From: DATLWN01 sp964492895
GTDB lineage: Bacteria; Pseudomonadota; Zetaproteobacteria; Mariprofundales; Mariprofundaceae
Length of the DNA stretch: 64,000 nucleotides
NCBI GenBank assembly: GCA_964492895.1
Contig: CAZBLR010000002.1
Span: 1 to 64,000 of the forward strand
Direction: 5' to 3'
The first letter of the stretch is position 1. Each line of letters starts with the position of its first letter. The notes beneath the pieces are model-generated. The model did not search any database. It was not told the DNA's origin and saw only the letters and a program-made list of their open reading frames with translations. Made by a program: the position numbers and the translations under genes. This document shows, in pieces, positions 1 through 7,417 of this stretch.

Positions 1-299
1 TCCTTGAGCAGATCAGCCAATCCTGAAAACGGTTTGTAGGTCGAATTCCCTGTTTCGTGCTCGGGGCTTCCCGGCGGCGCCTCGCCGACGAACTTCGTAT
101 GTTCCTGCTCGTGGCAGTAGAGGCACAGAAGCTCCCAGTTGCTGCCGTCGGGCGGATTGTGGTCGTGGTTGTGGTCCTTGTGATGCACGGTCAGCTCGCG
201 CAACTTCCTGCCCTCGAACTCGTGGCCGCAGCGGGCGCAGACATGCGGGAACAGCTTCAGCGCCTGCTCGCGGAAGCCCCCCTTTTGCGCCTGTTTCAC
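1..299 (-). CDS. yajD: YajD-like HNH nuclease family protein (C-terminus cut by window edge)
   Basis: Reverse-strand reading gives 99 codons of a small HNH protein that runs off base 1. Visible are the CARC pair, the HNH core TVHHKDHNHDH, the NWELLCLYCH segment with the second Cys pair, and the tail NSTYKPFSGL. This order of motifs matches YajD (about 115 aa in E. coli), so only a few C-terminal residues should be missing. The likely start is GTG at 299, one base after the stop of the oligopeptidase gene, so the two are probably co-transcribed. The family is predicted to bind zinc and possibly cleave nucleic acid; no substrate is established. Family assignment is firm, exact start moderate. 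Confidence 0.85.
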   Translation of the reverse strand, partial: MKQAQKGGFREQALKLFPHVCARCGHEFEGRKLRELTVHHKDHNHDHNPPDGSNWELLCLYCHEQEHTKFVGEAPPGSPEHETGNSTYKPFSGLADLLK

Positions 300-300
300 C

Positions 301-2331
301 TCATCCCTTGATGCCCGAATGGCGCAGCAGGGCGTCGACGGTCGGCTTGCGGCCCCGAAACGCGATATAGGCGTCCATGATGTCGCGGCTGCCGCCGACG
401 GCGAGCACCTCGTCGCGGAAGCGTTCGGCCGTCGCCGCATCGGTGATGCCCGCTTCCTCGAAGGCGGAGAAGGCATCGGCGCTCAGCACCTCGGCCCACT
501 TGTAGCTGTAGTAGCCGGCGCCGTAACCGCCGGCGAAGATGTGCGAGAAGCCGTTCTGGAAGCGGTTGAAGGCGGGCGGGATCAGCACCGCCACCTCGCG
601 GCGCACGCGGTCGATCACGTCCTGCACGCTTTCGCTGCCGCCCGGCTCGAAGCCCGCGTGCAGCTCCATGTCGAACAGCGAGAACTCGATCTGGCGCAGC
701 ATCATCATGCCCGACTGGAAGTTCTTCGCGGCCAGCATGCGGTCGAACAGCTCGTCCGGCAGCGTCTCGCCGGTCTCGTAGTGGCGGGCGAACAGGTCGA
801 CGGCCTCGCGCTCCCAGCAGAAGTTCTCCATGAACTGGCTCGGCAGCTCCACCGCGTCCCAGGGCACGTTGCGGATGCCGGACACGCCGAGCTCCTCGAT
901 GCGGGTCAGCATGTGGTGCAGGCCATGGCCGAACTCGTGGAACAGGGTGTTGACCTCGTCGTGCGTCCACAGCGCCGGCTTGTCGCCGACCGGCGCGTCG
1001 AAGTTGCAGGTCAGGTAGGCCACCGGCAGCTGCAGCGTGCCGTCCGGCCGCCGCCAGCGGCTGAGGCACTCGTCCATCCAGGCGCCGCCGCGCTTGTGCG
1101 GGCGGGCGTACGGGTCGAGGTAGAAGGCGGCGACCTGTTCATCGCCCCGCCACAGCTCGAAATAGCGCACGTCCTTGTGCCAGCGCGGCGCCTCGCGGTT
1201 CTCGCGCACCGTCAGGCCGTACAGGCGGCCGATGAGCGCGAACAGCCCGTCGAGCACGTTCTGCTCCGGGAAGTACGGCTTCAGTTCTTCCTGGGAGATA
1301 GCGTAGGTCTTGCGCCGCAGTCGCTCGGCGGCGAACGGGATGTCCCAGGCCGCGAGCTCCGTGAGGCCAAGCTCGGCGGCGGCGAAGGCCTTGAGCTCGG
1401 CGAATTCCTGTTCGGCCATCGGCCGGCTCTCGGCCGCCAGCTCGCGCAGGAAGGCCTTCACCTCGTCCGGCGATGCGGCCATCTTCGGCGCCAGCGAATA
1501 CTCGCCGTAGTTGGCGAAGCCGAGCAGCGAGGCGGCCTCGCGGCGCAGGGCCAGGATCTCGTCCATCACCGGGCCGTTGTCGAGCTCGCCCGAGGAGGCG
1601 CGCGTGGCGAAGGCGCGGTACATCCTTTCCCGAAGCCCCCGCGCCTCGGCGTACTGCATGAACGGCATGTAGGACGGCGCGTCCAGCGTGAACAGCCAGC
1701 CGGCCTTGTCCGACGCCTTCGCCCGCTGGGCGGCCGCGGCGCGGATCGAGTCGGGCAGGCCGGCAAGATCGTCCTCGTCGGTCAGGTGCATCTCGAAGGC
1801 GCGCGTGGCGTCCAGGATGTGCTGCTCGAAGATCGTGGACAGCTCGGACAGGCGCATCTGGATGGCCTTGAAACGATCGCGCGCCACCCCTTCGAGCTCG
1901 GCGCCGCCGAGGCGGAAATCGCGCAGCGTGTGTTCGATGACGGCGCGGCGCTCCCCGCTGAGCCCGGCGAAGGCGGCGCTGTCCTTCAGCTGCCTGACGG
2001 CCGCGTACAGTGCCTCGTTCTGGGCCAGCTCCGCCTGGTACTCGGCCAGCTTCTGCACGCCCTGCTGGTGGACGGTACGCAGGGCCTCCGAGTCGCAGAC
2101 GCTGTTCAGGTGCGACACCGGACCCCACACCCGTCCGAGCTGCTCGTCCATCGCCTCCAGCGGCAGCATCAGCGAATCCCAGCCGGGCCCGGCCTGCGCG
2201 GTCAGCGCTGCGAGGCGGGCACGGTGGTCGGCCAGGGTCCGGTCCAGCGCCGGCAGCACATGCTCCGGGCGGATGGCCTCGAACGGGGGCAGGGTATAAG
2301 CGGTCAGCAGGGGGTTGTTCTGGGAGGTCAT
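301..2331 (-). CDS. prlC: Oligopeptidase A (M3 family metallopeptidase)
   Basis: Cytosolic zinc endopeptidase that degrades oligopeptides, including cleaved signal peptides. The 676-aa product is close to the 680 aa of E. coli PrlC. The M3 zinc motif HEFGH is at residues 465-469, and the N-terminus (NPLLTAYTLPPFEAIRPEHV) is typical of the family. The ATG at 2331 was chosen; the frame stays open further upstream, but that part runs through a terminator hairpin and does not resemble the family. The stop is one base from the GTG of the yajD-like gene, suggesting a two-gene operon. Confidence 0.95.
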   Translation of the reverse strand: MTSQNNPLLTAYTLPPFEAIRPEHVLPALDRTLADHRARLAALTAQAGPGWDSLMLPLEAMDEQLGRVWGPVSHLNSVCDSEALRTVHQQGVQKLAEYQAELAQNEALYAAVRQLKDSAAFAGLSGERRAVIEHTLRDFRLGGAELEGVARDRFKAIQMRLSELSTIFEQHILDATRAFEMHLTDEDDLAGLPDSIRAAAAQRAKASDKAGWLFTLDAPSYMPFMQYAEARGLRERMYRAFATRASSGELDNGPVMDEILALRREAASLLGFANYGEYSLAPKMAASPDEVKAFLRELAAESRPMAEQEFAELKAFAAAELGLTELAAWDIPFAAERLRRKTYAISQEELKPYFPEQNVLDGLFALIGRLYGLTVRENREAPRWHKDVRYFELWRGDEQVAAFYLDPYARPHKRGGAWMDECLSRWRRPDGTLQLPVAYLTCNFDAPVGDKPALWTHDEVNTLFHEFGHGLHHMLTRIEELGVSGIRNVPWDAVELPSQFMENFCWEREAVDLFARHYETGETLPDELFDRMLAAKNFQSGMMMLRQIEFSLFDMELHAGFEPGGSESVQDVIDRVRREVAVLIPPAFNRFQNGFSHIFAGGYGAGYYSYKWAEVLSADAFSAFEEAGITDAATAERFRDEVLAVGGSRDIMDAYIAFRGRKPTVDALLRHSGIKG

Positions 2332-2370
2332 GGGCGAAGCATGCCGCCCTGCATCGCCATGGCAAGATAC

Positions 2371-2400
2371 AAAAAAAGCGGCAGCCCGGAGGCTGCCGCT
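2371..2400 (-). terminator. Rho-independent terminator upstream of prlC
   Basis: A perfect 10-bp stem (2377-2386 with 2391-2400) closes a 4-nt loop. On the minus strand it is followed by seven T residues (2371-2377), so it ends minus-strand transcription. No protein gene reads into it from the right on the minus strand: the nearest gene (from 2604) is on plus. It therefore probably ends a short non-coding transcript made between 2400 and about 2580. Confidence 0.8.
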
Positions 2401-2500
2401 GCTTGGAGGAGGATTCAGTTGAAGCAATTCTTCTTCCGGCCCGGGAATCGTGCTGTGTCCCAGGACACGCTTCCCGATCCGTGCATGCACTTTGCCGCGG
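2371..2500 (-). ncRNA. Candidate small regulatory RNA (approximate 5' end)
   Basis: Minus-strand reading towards the terminator shows a stem GTGTCC/GGACAC (2455-2460 with 2463-2468) inside an outer GGGAA/TTCCC pairing (2443-2447 with 2471-2475). A short GAAG/CTTC hairpin follows near 2421-2433, then the pyrimidine-rich stretch TCCTCCTCC (complement of 2405-2413), then the 10-bp terminator with a T-run. This resembles Hfq-type sRNAs whose CU-rich single strand pairs with Shine-Dalgarno sequences. An alternative is a 33-codon plus-strand reading frame starting with TTG at 2419 after GGAGGAGGA. I recognise no named RNA family, and the 5' end is a guess. Confidence 0.4.
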
Positions 2501-2553
2501 CGGCCCGTAATCGGGCGTGAATGGCTGCTTAAATGTTGTTAACGGATTCTGAC

Positions 2554-2583
2554 TTGCGGGAGCCGGCGCCGGACGCCTACAGT
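2554..2583 (+). promoter_or_regulatory. Possible sigma-70 promoter for the SDR gene
   Basis: TTGCGG (2554-2559) and TACAGT (2578-2583) are separated by 18 bases, ending about 20 bases upstream of the ATG at 2604. Each hexamer matches four of six consensus positions. The spacer is very GC-rich. Weak support by pattern only. Confidence 0.3.
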
Positions 2584-2603
2584 CAGGATTGCGGAGGTCA
2601 GCG

Positions 2604-3236
2604 ATGAAGGTACTGGTGATTGGGGCCACGGGCACGATCGGCAAGGCGGTCAGCGAGGCGCTGGGCAAGCGCCACGAGATCCTGCGCGTCGGCCATACGA
2701 GCGGCGATTTCCACGTGGACATCACCTCCGGCGAATCCATCGCGCGGCTGTTCCGCAATGCCGGCAGCTTCGATGCCCTGGTGTGCACCGCCGGCCTGGT
2801 CAAGTTCGGGGAGCTCGCGAAGCTGTCCGAGGCGGATTTCCTGGCCGGCATCCAGCACAAGCTGATGGGCCAGATCAACCTGGTGCGCATCGGCCTGCAG
2901 TACGTGCATGCCGGCGGTTCCTTCACGCTGACCAGCGGCGTGGAGTCGCGGGAGCCGATGCCGGGCACTGCGGCCATCGCCATGGTCAACGGCGGCATCG
3001 AGTCCTTCGTGCGCGCGGCGGCGCTGGAGATGGCGAATAAGGTGCGCATCAACGCGGTCAGCCCGATCCTCGTCAAGGAAACGATGCTGATGATGGGCAT
3101 GGGCAGCATCGGCGGCATGCCGGCCAGCGATACGGCGCTCGCCTACGTCGAGGCGGTCGAGGGCCGGCACCACGGCGAGATCCTGGATGTAAGGCAGTAT
3201 GCCGGTCATGAGGGCGCCAGCTCCGTCGTGATCTGA
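2604..3236 (+). CDS. Short-chain dehydrogenase/reductase family protein lacking the YxxxK motif
   Basis: 210-aa single-domain Rossmann protein. The N-terminal dinucleotide motif GATGTIG (residues 8-14), the CTAG-type strand and LTSG Ser region are present. At the usual YxxxK position the sequence reads IAMVNGGIESF, so the catalytic Tyr is absent. This substitution is shared by a known SDR subfamily (PRK07578-like) whose function is unknown to me, so it is probably not decay. The ATG at 2604 has GGAGG 7 bases upstream. A palindromic repeat begins at its stop codon. Substrate cannot be predicted. Confidence 0.85.
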   Translation: MKVLVIGATGTIGKAVSEALGKRHEILRVGHTSGDFHVDITSGESIARLFRNAGSFDALVCTAGLVKFGELAKLSEADFLAGIQHKLMGQINLVRIGLQYVHAGGSFTLTSGVESREPMPGTAAIAMVNGGIESFVRAAALEMANKVRINAVSPILVKETMLMMGMGSIGGMPASDTALAYVEAVEGRHHGEILDVRQYAGHEGASSVVI

Positions 3237-3317
3237 AACGGCGCCAGGCTGCGTTGCTCGTCGTTCATTTGGATTTACCAAACTTCACTCCTCGCGCCTT
3301 GCCTGACACCGTTTCAG
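3233..3317. repeat. 85-bp imperfect palindromic repeat element
   Basis: The ends CTGAAACGG (3233-3241) and CCGTTTCAG (3309-3317) are perfect inverted complements. Pairing continues imperfectly inwards to a central TTGG-ATTTA-CCAA hairpin. The element starts at the stop codon of the SDR gene and fills the gap between convergent genes. Size and symmetry resemble intergenic palindromic units or small MITE-like elements, and the transcribed form would be a long hairpin usable as a bidirectional terminator. No second copy is seen in this window. Confidence 0.6.
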
Positions 3318-3354
3318 GTCATGACGTTGCGGTCGCTTGGAGTGCTCCGGTGGA

Positions 3355-4245
3355 TCAGGCGAATTCGGGGAGGATGTCGGCGGGAAACACCGGCCCGTCG
3401 ACGCACACCCGCCGGTAGTATTCCCTGTCGTTCTCGACGGTCCTGACCACGCAGCCGGCGCAGCCGCCGAGGCCGCAGGCCATGTATTCCTCGAGGCTCA
3501 GCTGCGTCGGGATGCCCATGTCGCGGCCGAGGCGGGCCACCGCGTGCAGCATCGGATGCGGGCCGCAGGACAACAGCACCGTGCGCCCCCGTTCCTTGGT
3601 GTCCAGCGCCTCGAGATAGGTGCGGGCCAGGTCCGGCACGTGTCCGGCGAAGCAGCCGTAGAGGCCGGCGTTGCTGGCCAGGCGCGACGGCACACCCCAG
3701 TCCTCCAGCGAGACGATGCCGAGGATGGCGTTGCCGTCGATGCCGGGCAGCATGAAGCCGCTGGGTTTCAGTGCGAACGGGAATTCGACCTCGGAGCCGG
3801 CGAACACCACGGCGTCCGCCTGCCCGCGCAGGCGCAGGGCGGCGAAGATCATCGGCGGGATGCCGACGCCGCCGCCGATCAGCACATAGCGCCGGGTTGT
3901 GTCCGCCAGGTCGAACGGGCGGCCGATCGGGCCCATGCAGGCCAGCGTCTCGCCGGCCTTGCGTCCGGCCAGTAGCGCCGTGCCCTCGCCGACGGTCTTG
4001 ACCAGCAGATCCACGGTGCCCCTGGCCGGGTCCGTCTGCATGATCGACAGCGGCCGGCGCATCGGCCGCGCCTCGGCGACGCGGATGTGTACGAACTGCC
4101 CGGGCTGGGCGGTCTCGGCGATCTTCGGGGCGGCCAGGCGCATGATGAACTGGCCGCCCGGATGCGCGGCATTGGCGATGATTCCGGCGGCTTCCTCGAA
4201 GATGGTGTTGCGGTGCGGTTCAGCCAAGGACGTTCCCGTCGGCAT
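3355..4245 (-). CDS. pyrK: PyrK-like dihydroorotate dehydrogenase electron-transfer subunit
   Basis: 296-aa protein of the ferredoxin-reductase fold. It has an FAD-binding RRPLSIM motif, the NAD-binding GGGVGIPPM motif and a C-terminal [2Fe-2S] set Cys257, Cys262, Cys265 and Cys281 in the CGLGGCAGC arrangement typical of PyrK. In class 1B dihydroorotate dehydrogenases PyrK passes electrons from PyrD to NAD. It is last in the ruvX-pyrR-pyrB-pyrC-pyrK run and its ATG lies 26 bases inside pyrC, suggesting coupling. A TTG start nearer the pyrC stop is possible. The catalytic PyrD partner is not in the window. Function by family and context; partner inferred. Confidence 0.85.
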   Translation of the reverse strand: MPTGTSLAEPHRNTIFEEAAGIIANAAHPGGQFIMRLAAPKIAETAQPGQFVHIRVAEARPMRRPLSIMQTDPARGTVDLLVKTVGEGTALLAGRKAGETLACMGPIGRPFDLADTTRRYVLIGGGVGIPPMIFAALRLRGQADAVVFAGSEVEFPFALKPSGFMLPGIDGNAILGIVSLEDWGVPSRLASNAGLYGCFAGHVPDLARTYLEALDTKERGRTVLLSCGPHPMLHAVARLGRDMGIPTQLSLEEYMACGLGGCAGCVVRTVENDREYYRRVCVDGPVFPADILPEFA

Positions 4246-5506
4246 ATACGACGCGGCCGTCCAGCAGCGTGTGCGTGACCCGGCCCGTCATCTCGCGGCC
4301 GTGCCAGGGGGTGTTGCGGCTCTTCGAGAACAGCCTGTCGCGGTCCAGCGTCCAGCGTGCCTTCTCATCGAAGATCGTGATGTCCGCCGGCCGGCCGGCG
4401 CCAAGCGTGCCGGCTTGCAGGTTCAACAGTGCCGCCGGCACATGGGTGAGCTTGGCGACCAGTTGCGGCAGTGTCAGCACCCCGGCGCGCACCAGGTCCA
4501 GCGACACCGGCAGCAGCGTTTCCAGGCCGACGATGCCGAAGGCGGCGCAGGACAGGCCGCAGCGCTTGTCGTCCTCGTGATGCGGGGCGTGGTCGGTGGC
4601 GATGGCGTCGATGGTGCCGTCGCCGAGCCCCGCGATGACCGCCTGGCGGTCGGCCTCGGTGCGCAGCGGCGGGTTCATCTTGGCGTCGGCGTTGTAGTTC
4701 AGCACCTCTTGTTCGGTCAGCGCGAAGTGGTGCGGGGCGGCCTCGGCCGTGACCCGAAGCCCCTGGCGCTTGGCCTGGCGTACCAGCTCGACGGCCCCGC
4801 GCGTGGAGATATGGGCCACGTGGTAACGGGCCCCGGTCAGCTGCGCCAGCATGATGTCGCGGGCGACCATGGCATCCTCGCCGGCGGCCGGCATGCCGGA
4901 CACGCCCAGCTGGGTGGAGATCCAGCCCTCGTTGACGGCGCCGCCCTCGGTCAGGCCCAGCTCCTCGGCGTGCTGGATGACCAGGAAATCGAAGGTCGAG
5001 GCGTATTCGAGGGCCTTGCGCATGACGCCGGCATGCCAGATCGGGCGGCCGTCGTCGGAGAAGGCCACGGCGCCGGCGCGCACGAGCTCGCGCATCTCGG
5101 TCAGTTCCTTGCCCTCGAGGCCCTTGGAGACGGCGGCGATCGGGTGCACGCGGCACAGGCCGACCTCGCGCCCGCGTTCGACGACCTGGCGCACGACGCC
5201 GGCATGGTCCAGGCGCGGCTGCGTGTTCGGCATGCAGGCCATGGACGTGACGCCGCCGGCCACGGCGGCGCGGGAACCGGAGGCGATGTCCTCCTTCCAC
5301 TCCTGGCCGGGCTCGCGCAGGTGCACGTGCATGTCGACGAAGCCGGGGCATACGACCTTGCCGGCCGCATCGATCGTCTCGGTCGCCTTGCCCTTGAAGG
5401 CACCGACGCCGGCCACCTTGCCGTCCTCGACCCACACATCACAGAGCTTGTCGATCCCGTTCGCCGGGTCGATGACGCGCCCGCCGGTGATGCGCAGCGT
5501 GCTCAT
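4220..5506 (-). CDS. pyrC: Dihydroorotase (type I)
   Basis: Zinc enzyme closing carbamoyl-aspartate to dihydroorotate, third step of pyrimidine synthesis. The 428-aa product carries the metal motif HVHLREPG (His60, His62), the MPNT substrate motif and DHAPH near the C-terminus. These indicate a catalytically competent enzyme rather than the inactive PyrC-prime that accompanies some PyrB proteins. The ATG overlaps the pyrB stop as ATGA, so it is translationally coupled to aspartate carbamoyltransferase. Confidence 0.95.
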   Translation of the reverse strand: MSTLRITGGRVIDPANGIDKLCDVWVEDGKVAGVGAFKGKATETIDAAGKVVCPGFVDMHVHLREPGQEWKEDIASGSRAAVAGGVTSMACMPNTQPRLDHAGVVRQVVERGREVGLCRVHPIAAVSKGLEGKELTEMRELVRAGAVAFSDDGRPIWHAGVMRKALEYASTFDFLVIQHAEELGLTEGGAVNEGWISTQLGVSGMPAAGEDAMVARDIMLAQLTGARYHVAHISTRGAVELVRQAKRQGLRVTAEAAPHHFALTEQEVLNYNADAKMNPPLRTEADRQAVIAGLGDGTIDAIATDHAPHHEDDKRCGLSCAAFGIVGLETLLPVSLDLVRAGVLTLPQLVAKLTHVPAALLNLQAGTLGAGRPADITIFDEKARWTLDRDRLFSKSRNTPWHGREMTGRVTHTLLDGRVVYADGNVLG

Positions 5507-6432
5507 TCCTCTCCTCCTCCACACAGGGCCGTCAGTACCGCCATGCGCACGGCCACGCCGTGCTCGACCTGGTCCAGGATGCGGCTGCGCGCCGAATCGG
5601 CGACGTCGGTGGCGATCTCCACGCCGCGGTTGATCGGGCCCGGGTGCATCACCAGCGCCTCGGCGCCGGCGGCCGCCAGGCGCTGCCGGTTCAGGCCGTA
5701 GGCCTCGTGGTATTCGCGGATCGACGGGAACGAGCAGTTGTCGGTCAGGCGCTCGGTCTGCACGCGCAGCATGTACAGCACGTCGCTGCCCGGGATGGCG
5801 GCGTCGAAATCGTGGTACACCTCGCAGCCGTAGCGTTCCACCTGAGCCGGCAGCAGCGTCTTCGGCGCCACCAGGCGCACGGTGTAGCCCAGGCGTTGCG
5901 CGGCCAGCAGGTGCGAGCGCGCGACGCGCGAGTGCGCGATGTCGCCGACGATGGTCATCACGCGCCCGTCCATATCGCCGATGGCATGCTTCAGGGTCAG
6001 CAGGTCGGTCAGGATCTGGGTCGGGTGCTCGTGCGCGCCGTCGCCGGCATTGATGATGGCCGTACCCGGCAGGTAGTCGGCGAGGAAGTGGCAGGTGCCG
6101 GCGATCGAGTGCCGGATCACCAGCGCGTGCGGCTGCATCGCCGCCAGCGTCTGGCCGGTGTCGAGCAGGGTCTCGCCCTTCTTGGTGGCCGAGGTCGAGG
6201 CCGAGATGTTGATGACGTCGGCCGACAGGCGCTTGCCGGCGATCTCGAAGCTGGTGCGCGTGCGCGTCGAGTTCTCGAAGAACAGGTTGATCACGGTCTT
6301 GCCGCGCAGGGTCGGGGCCTTCTTGATCGGCCGTCGCGACAGCTCGACGAAGGAGTCGCCGAGGTTGACCAGGTACTCGATCTGGTCGCGGTCGAGCTCG
6401 GTGATGCCGAACAGGTGCTTCAGCGGCTTCAC
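5503..6432 (-). CDS. pyrB: Aspartate carbamoyltransferase catalytic subunit
   Basis: Catalyses carbamoyl phosphate plus aspartate to carbamoyl aspartate in the cytoplasm. The 309-aa product shows the carbamoyl-phosphate loop STRTRTSFE (from residue 55), HPTQ and HPGPINRG. No regulatory PyrI gene is adjacent. The start is GTG at 6432, which overlaps the pyrR stop as GTGA; the longer open frame upstream lacks family similarity. Coupled on both sides to pyrR and pyrC. Confidence 0.95.
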   Translation of the reverse strand: MKPLKHLFGITELDRDQIEYLVNLGDSFVELSRRPIKKAPTLRGKTVINLFFENSTRTRTSFEIAGKRLSADVINISASTSATKKGETLLDTGQTLAAMQPHALVIRHSIAGTCHFLADYLPGTAIINAGDGAHEHPTQILTDLLTLKHAIGDMDGRVMTIVGDIAHSRVARSHLLAAQRLGYTVRLVAPKTLLPAQVERYGCEVYHDFDAAIPGSDVLYMLRVQTERLTDNCSFPSIREYHEAYGLNRQRLAAAGAEALVMHPGPINRGVEIATDVADSARSRILDQVEHGVAVRMAVLTALCGGGEE

Positions 6433-6944
6433 CGCTTCACCTGCTTCTCGACGATGCACCAGTCGTCGCGGTCGTAGCAGAGCTTCACCGAGGATCCCTC
6501 GGGGGCCGGGTGGGACAGGCCGGTGACGTCCGGGGCGATCGGCAGCTGGCGGCCGCCGCGGTCGACGAGCACCGCCAGGCGGATGCCGGCCGGCCGGCCG
6601 TAATCGAACAGCTCCCCGAGCGCGGCGCGGATGGTGCGGCCGCTGTACAGCACGTCGTCGACCAGCCACAGCGTGCGGCCGCTGATATCGAACGGCAGGC
6701 GACTCGGGCGCACCTCCGGGTTCGGGCCGATGGTATCCAGGTCGTCACGATAGAAGCTGATGTCGAGATCGCCGCGGTGTACCTGGCTGCCGGCCGCCGC
6801 AAGCAGTTCCTGCAGCCGGTCCGCCACATGCGAGCCGCCGCGGCGGATGCCGATCAGCCAGGCCTCGGGCGCGGCCATGGCTTCGGCCATGCGTGCCAGC
6901 GCCGCGTCGACCTCGGCGGTCTCGAACACGGTGCGCTCAGCCAC
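6429..6944 (-). CDS. pyrR: PyrR bifunctional pyrimidine regulator / uracil phosphoribosyltransferase
   Basis: 171-aa phosphoribosyltransferase-fold protein with the PRPP motif LVDDVLYSGRT in the middle. PyrR proteins bind UMP-charged mRNA leaders in Gram-positives and have uracil phosphoribosyltransferase activity. In proteobacteria the regulatory role is less clear. It starts with GTG, overlapping the ruvX stop by 8 bases, and ends in a 4-base overlap with pyrB. I see no PyrR-binding leader hairpin inside the operon. Confidence 0.93.
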   Translation of the reverse strand: MAERTVFETAEVDAALARMAEAMAAPEAWLIGIRRGGSHVADRLQELLAAAGSQVHRGDLDISFYRDDLDTIGPNPEVRPSRLPFDISGRTLWLVDDVLYSGRTIRAALGELFDYGRPAGIRLAVLVDRGGRQLPIAPDVTGLSHPAPEGSSVKLCYDRDDWCIVEKQVKR

Positions 6945-7401
6945 GCTCAGGCCCCGGGTGTGCGGCCAGGTAGTCCTCGAGGATCACGGCGGCGGCGGTC
7001 TGGTCGACGCGCTCGGCCACCTTCTTCTCGCTGAGCCCCTGGGCGCGCAGGCGCTCTTTCGCCGTCCAGCTGCTCAGGCGTTCGTCCCAGAAGGCCAGCG
7101 GCAGCTCGGTCAGCGCGGCCAGCTCGGCGGCGGCGGCGCGGCAGTCGGCTGCCTGCGGCCCCTCGCTGCCGTCCATGTTGCGCGCCAGGCCCACCAGCAG
7201 ACCCTTGCAGCCGTATTCCTGTGCGTATTTCAGCGCCTGCTTGGGCCAGGCACGGTCACCCCGGTGCAGGCAGGCGATGCCGCGGGCCGAGATGCCCAGG
7301 CGGTCGGAGACGGCGACGCCGATGCGTTTGAGGCCGATATCGAGGGCGAGAATGGGAAGCGTGAGTGGGGAGGCGGAGGAAAGCCCGGAGCCCGGAGCCA
7401 A
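6937..7401 (-). CDS. ruvX: RuvX/YqgF family nuclease (Holliday junction resolvase-like)
   Basis: RNase H-fold protein implicated in 5' processing of pre-16S rRNA. Visible are the first acidic motif ALDIGLKRIGVAVSD, FWDERLSSW and the C-terminal VDQTAAAVIL Asp. Family members are about 138 aa and begin a few residues before ALDIG. No ATG lies there; TTG at 7401 gives 154 aa, while ATGs at 7446/7449 would overlap the upstream gene. The region before ALDIG encodes a low-complexity Ser/Gly/Pro stretch. Identity is firm, start uncertain. Confidence 0.88.
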   Translation of the reverse strand: MAPGSGLSSASPLTLPILALDIGLKRIGVAVSDRLGISARGIACLHRGDRAWPKQALKYAQEYGCKGLLVGLARNMDGSEGPQAADCRAAAAELAALTELPLAFWDERLSSWTAKERLRAQGLSEKKVAERVDQTAAAVILEDYLAAHPGPERG

Positions 7402-7417
7402 GGCGGAAGGCCCGGAT

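Noticed and set aside
7378..7402. CCGGGCTCCGGGC tract considered as a regulatory repeat or attenuator for pyrR
   Set aside because: It is a short tandem within the probable coding frame, with no terminator or PyrR-binding-loop features.
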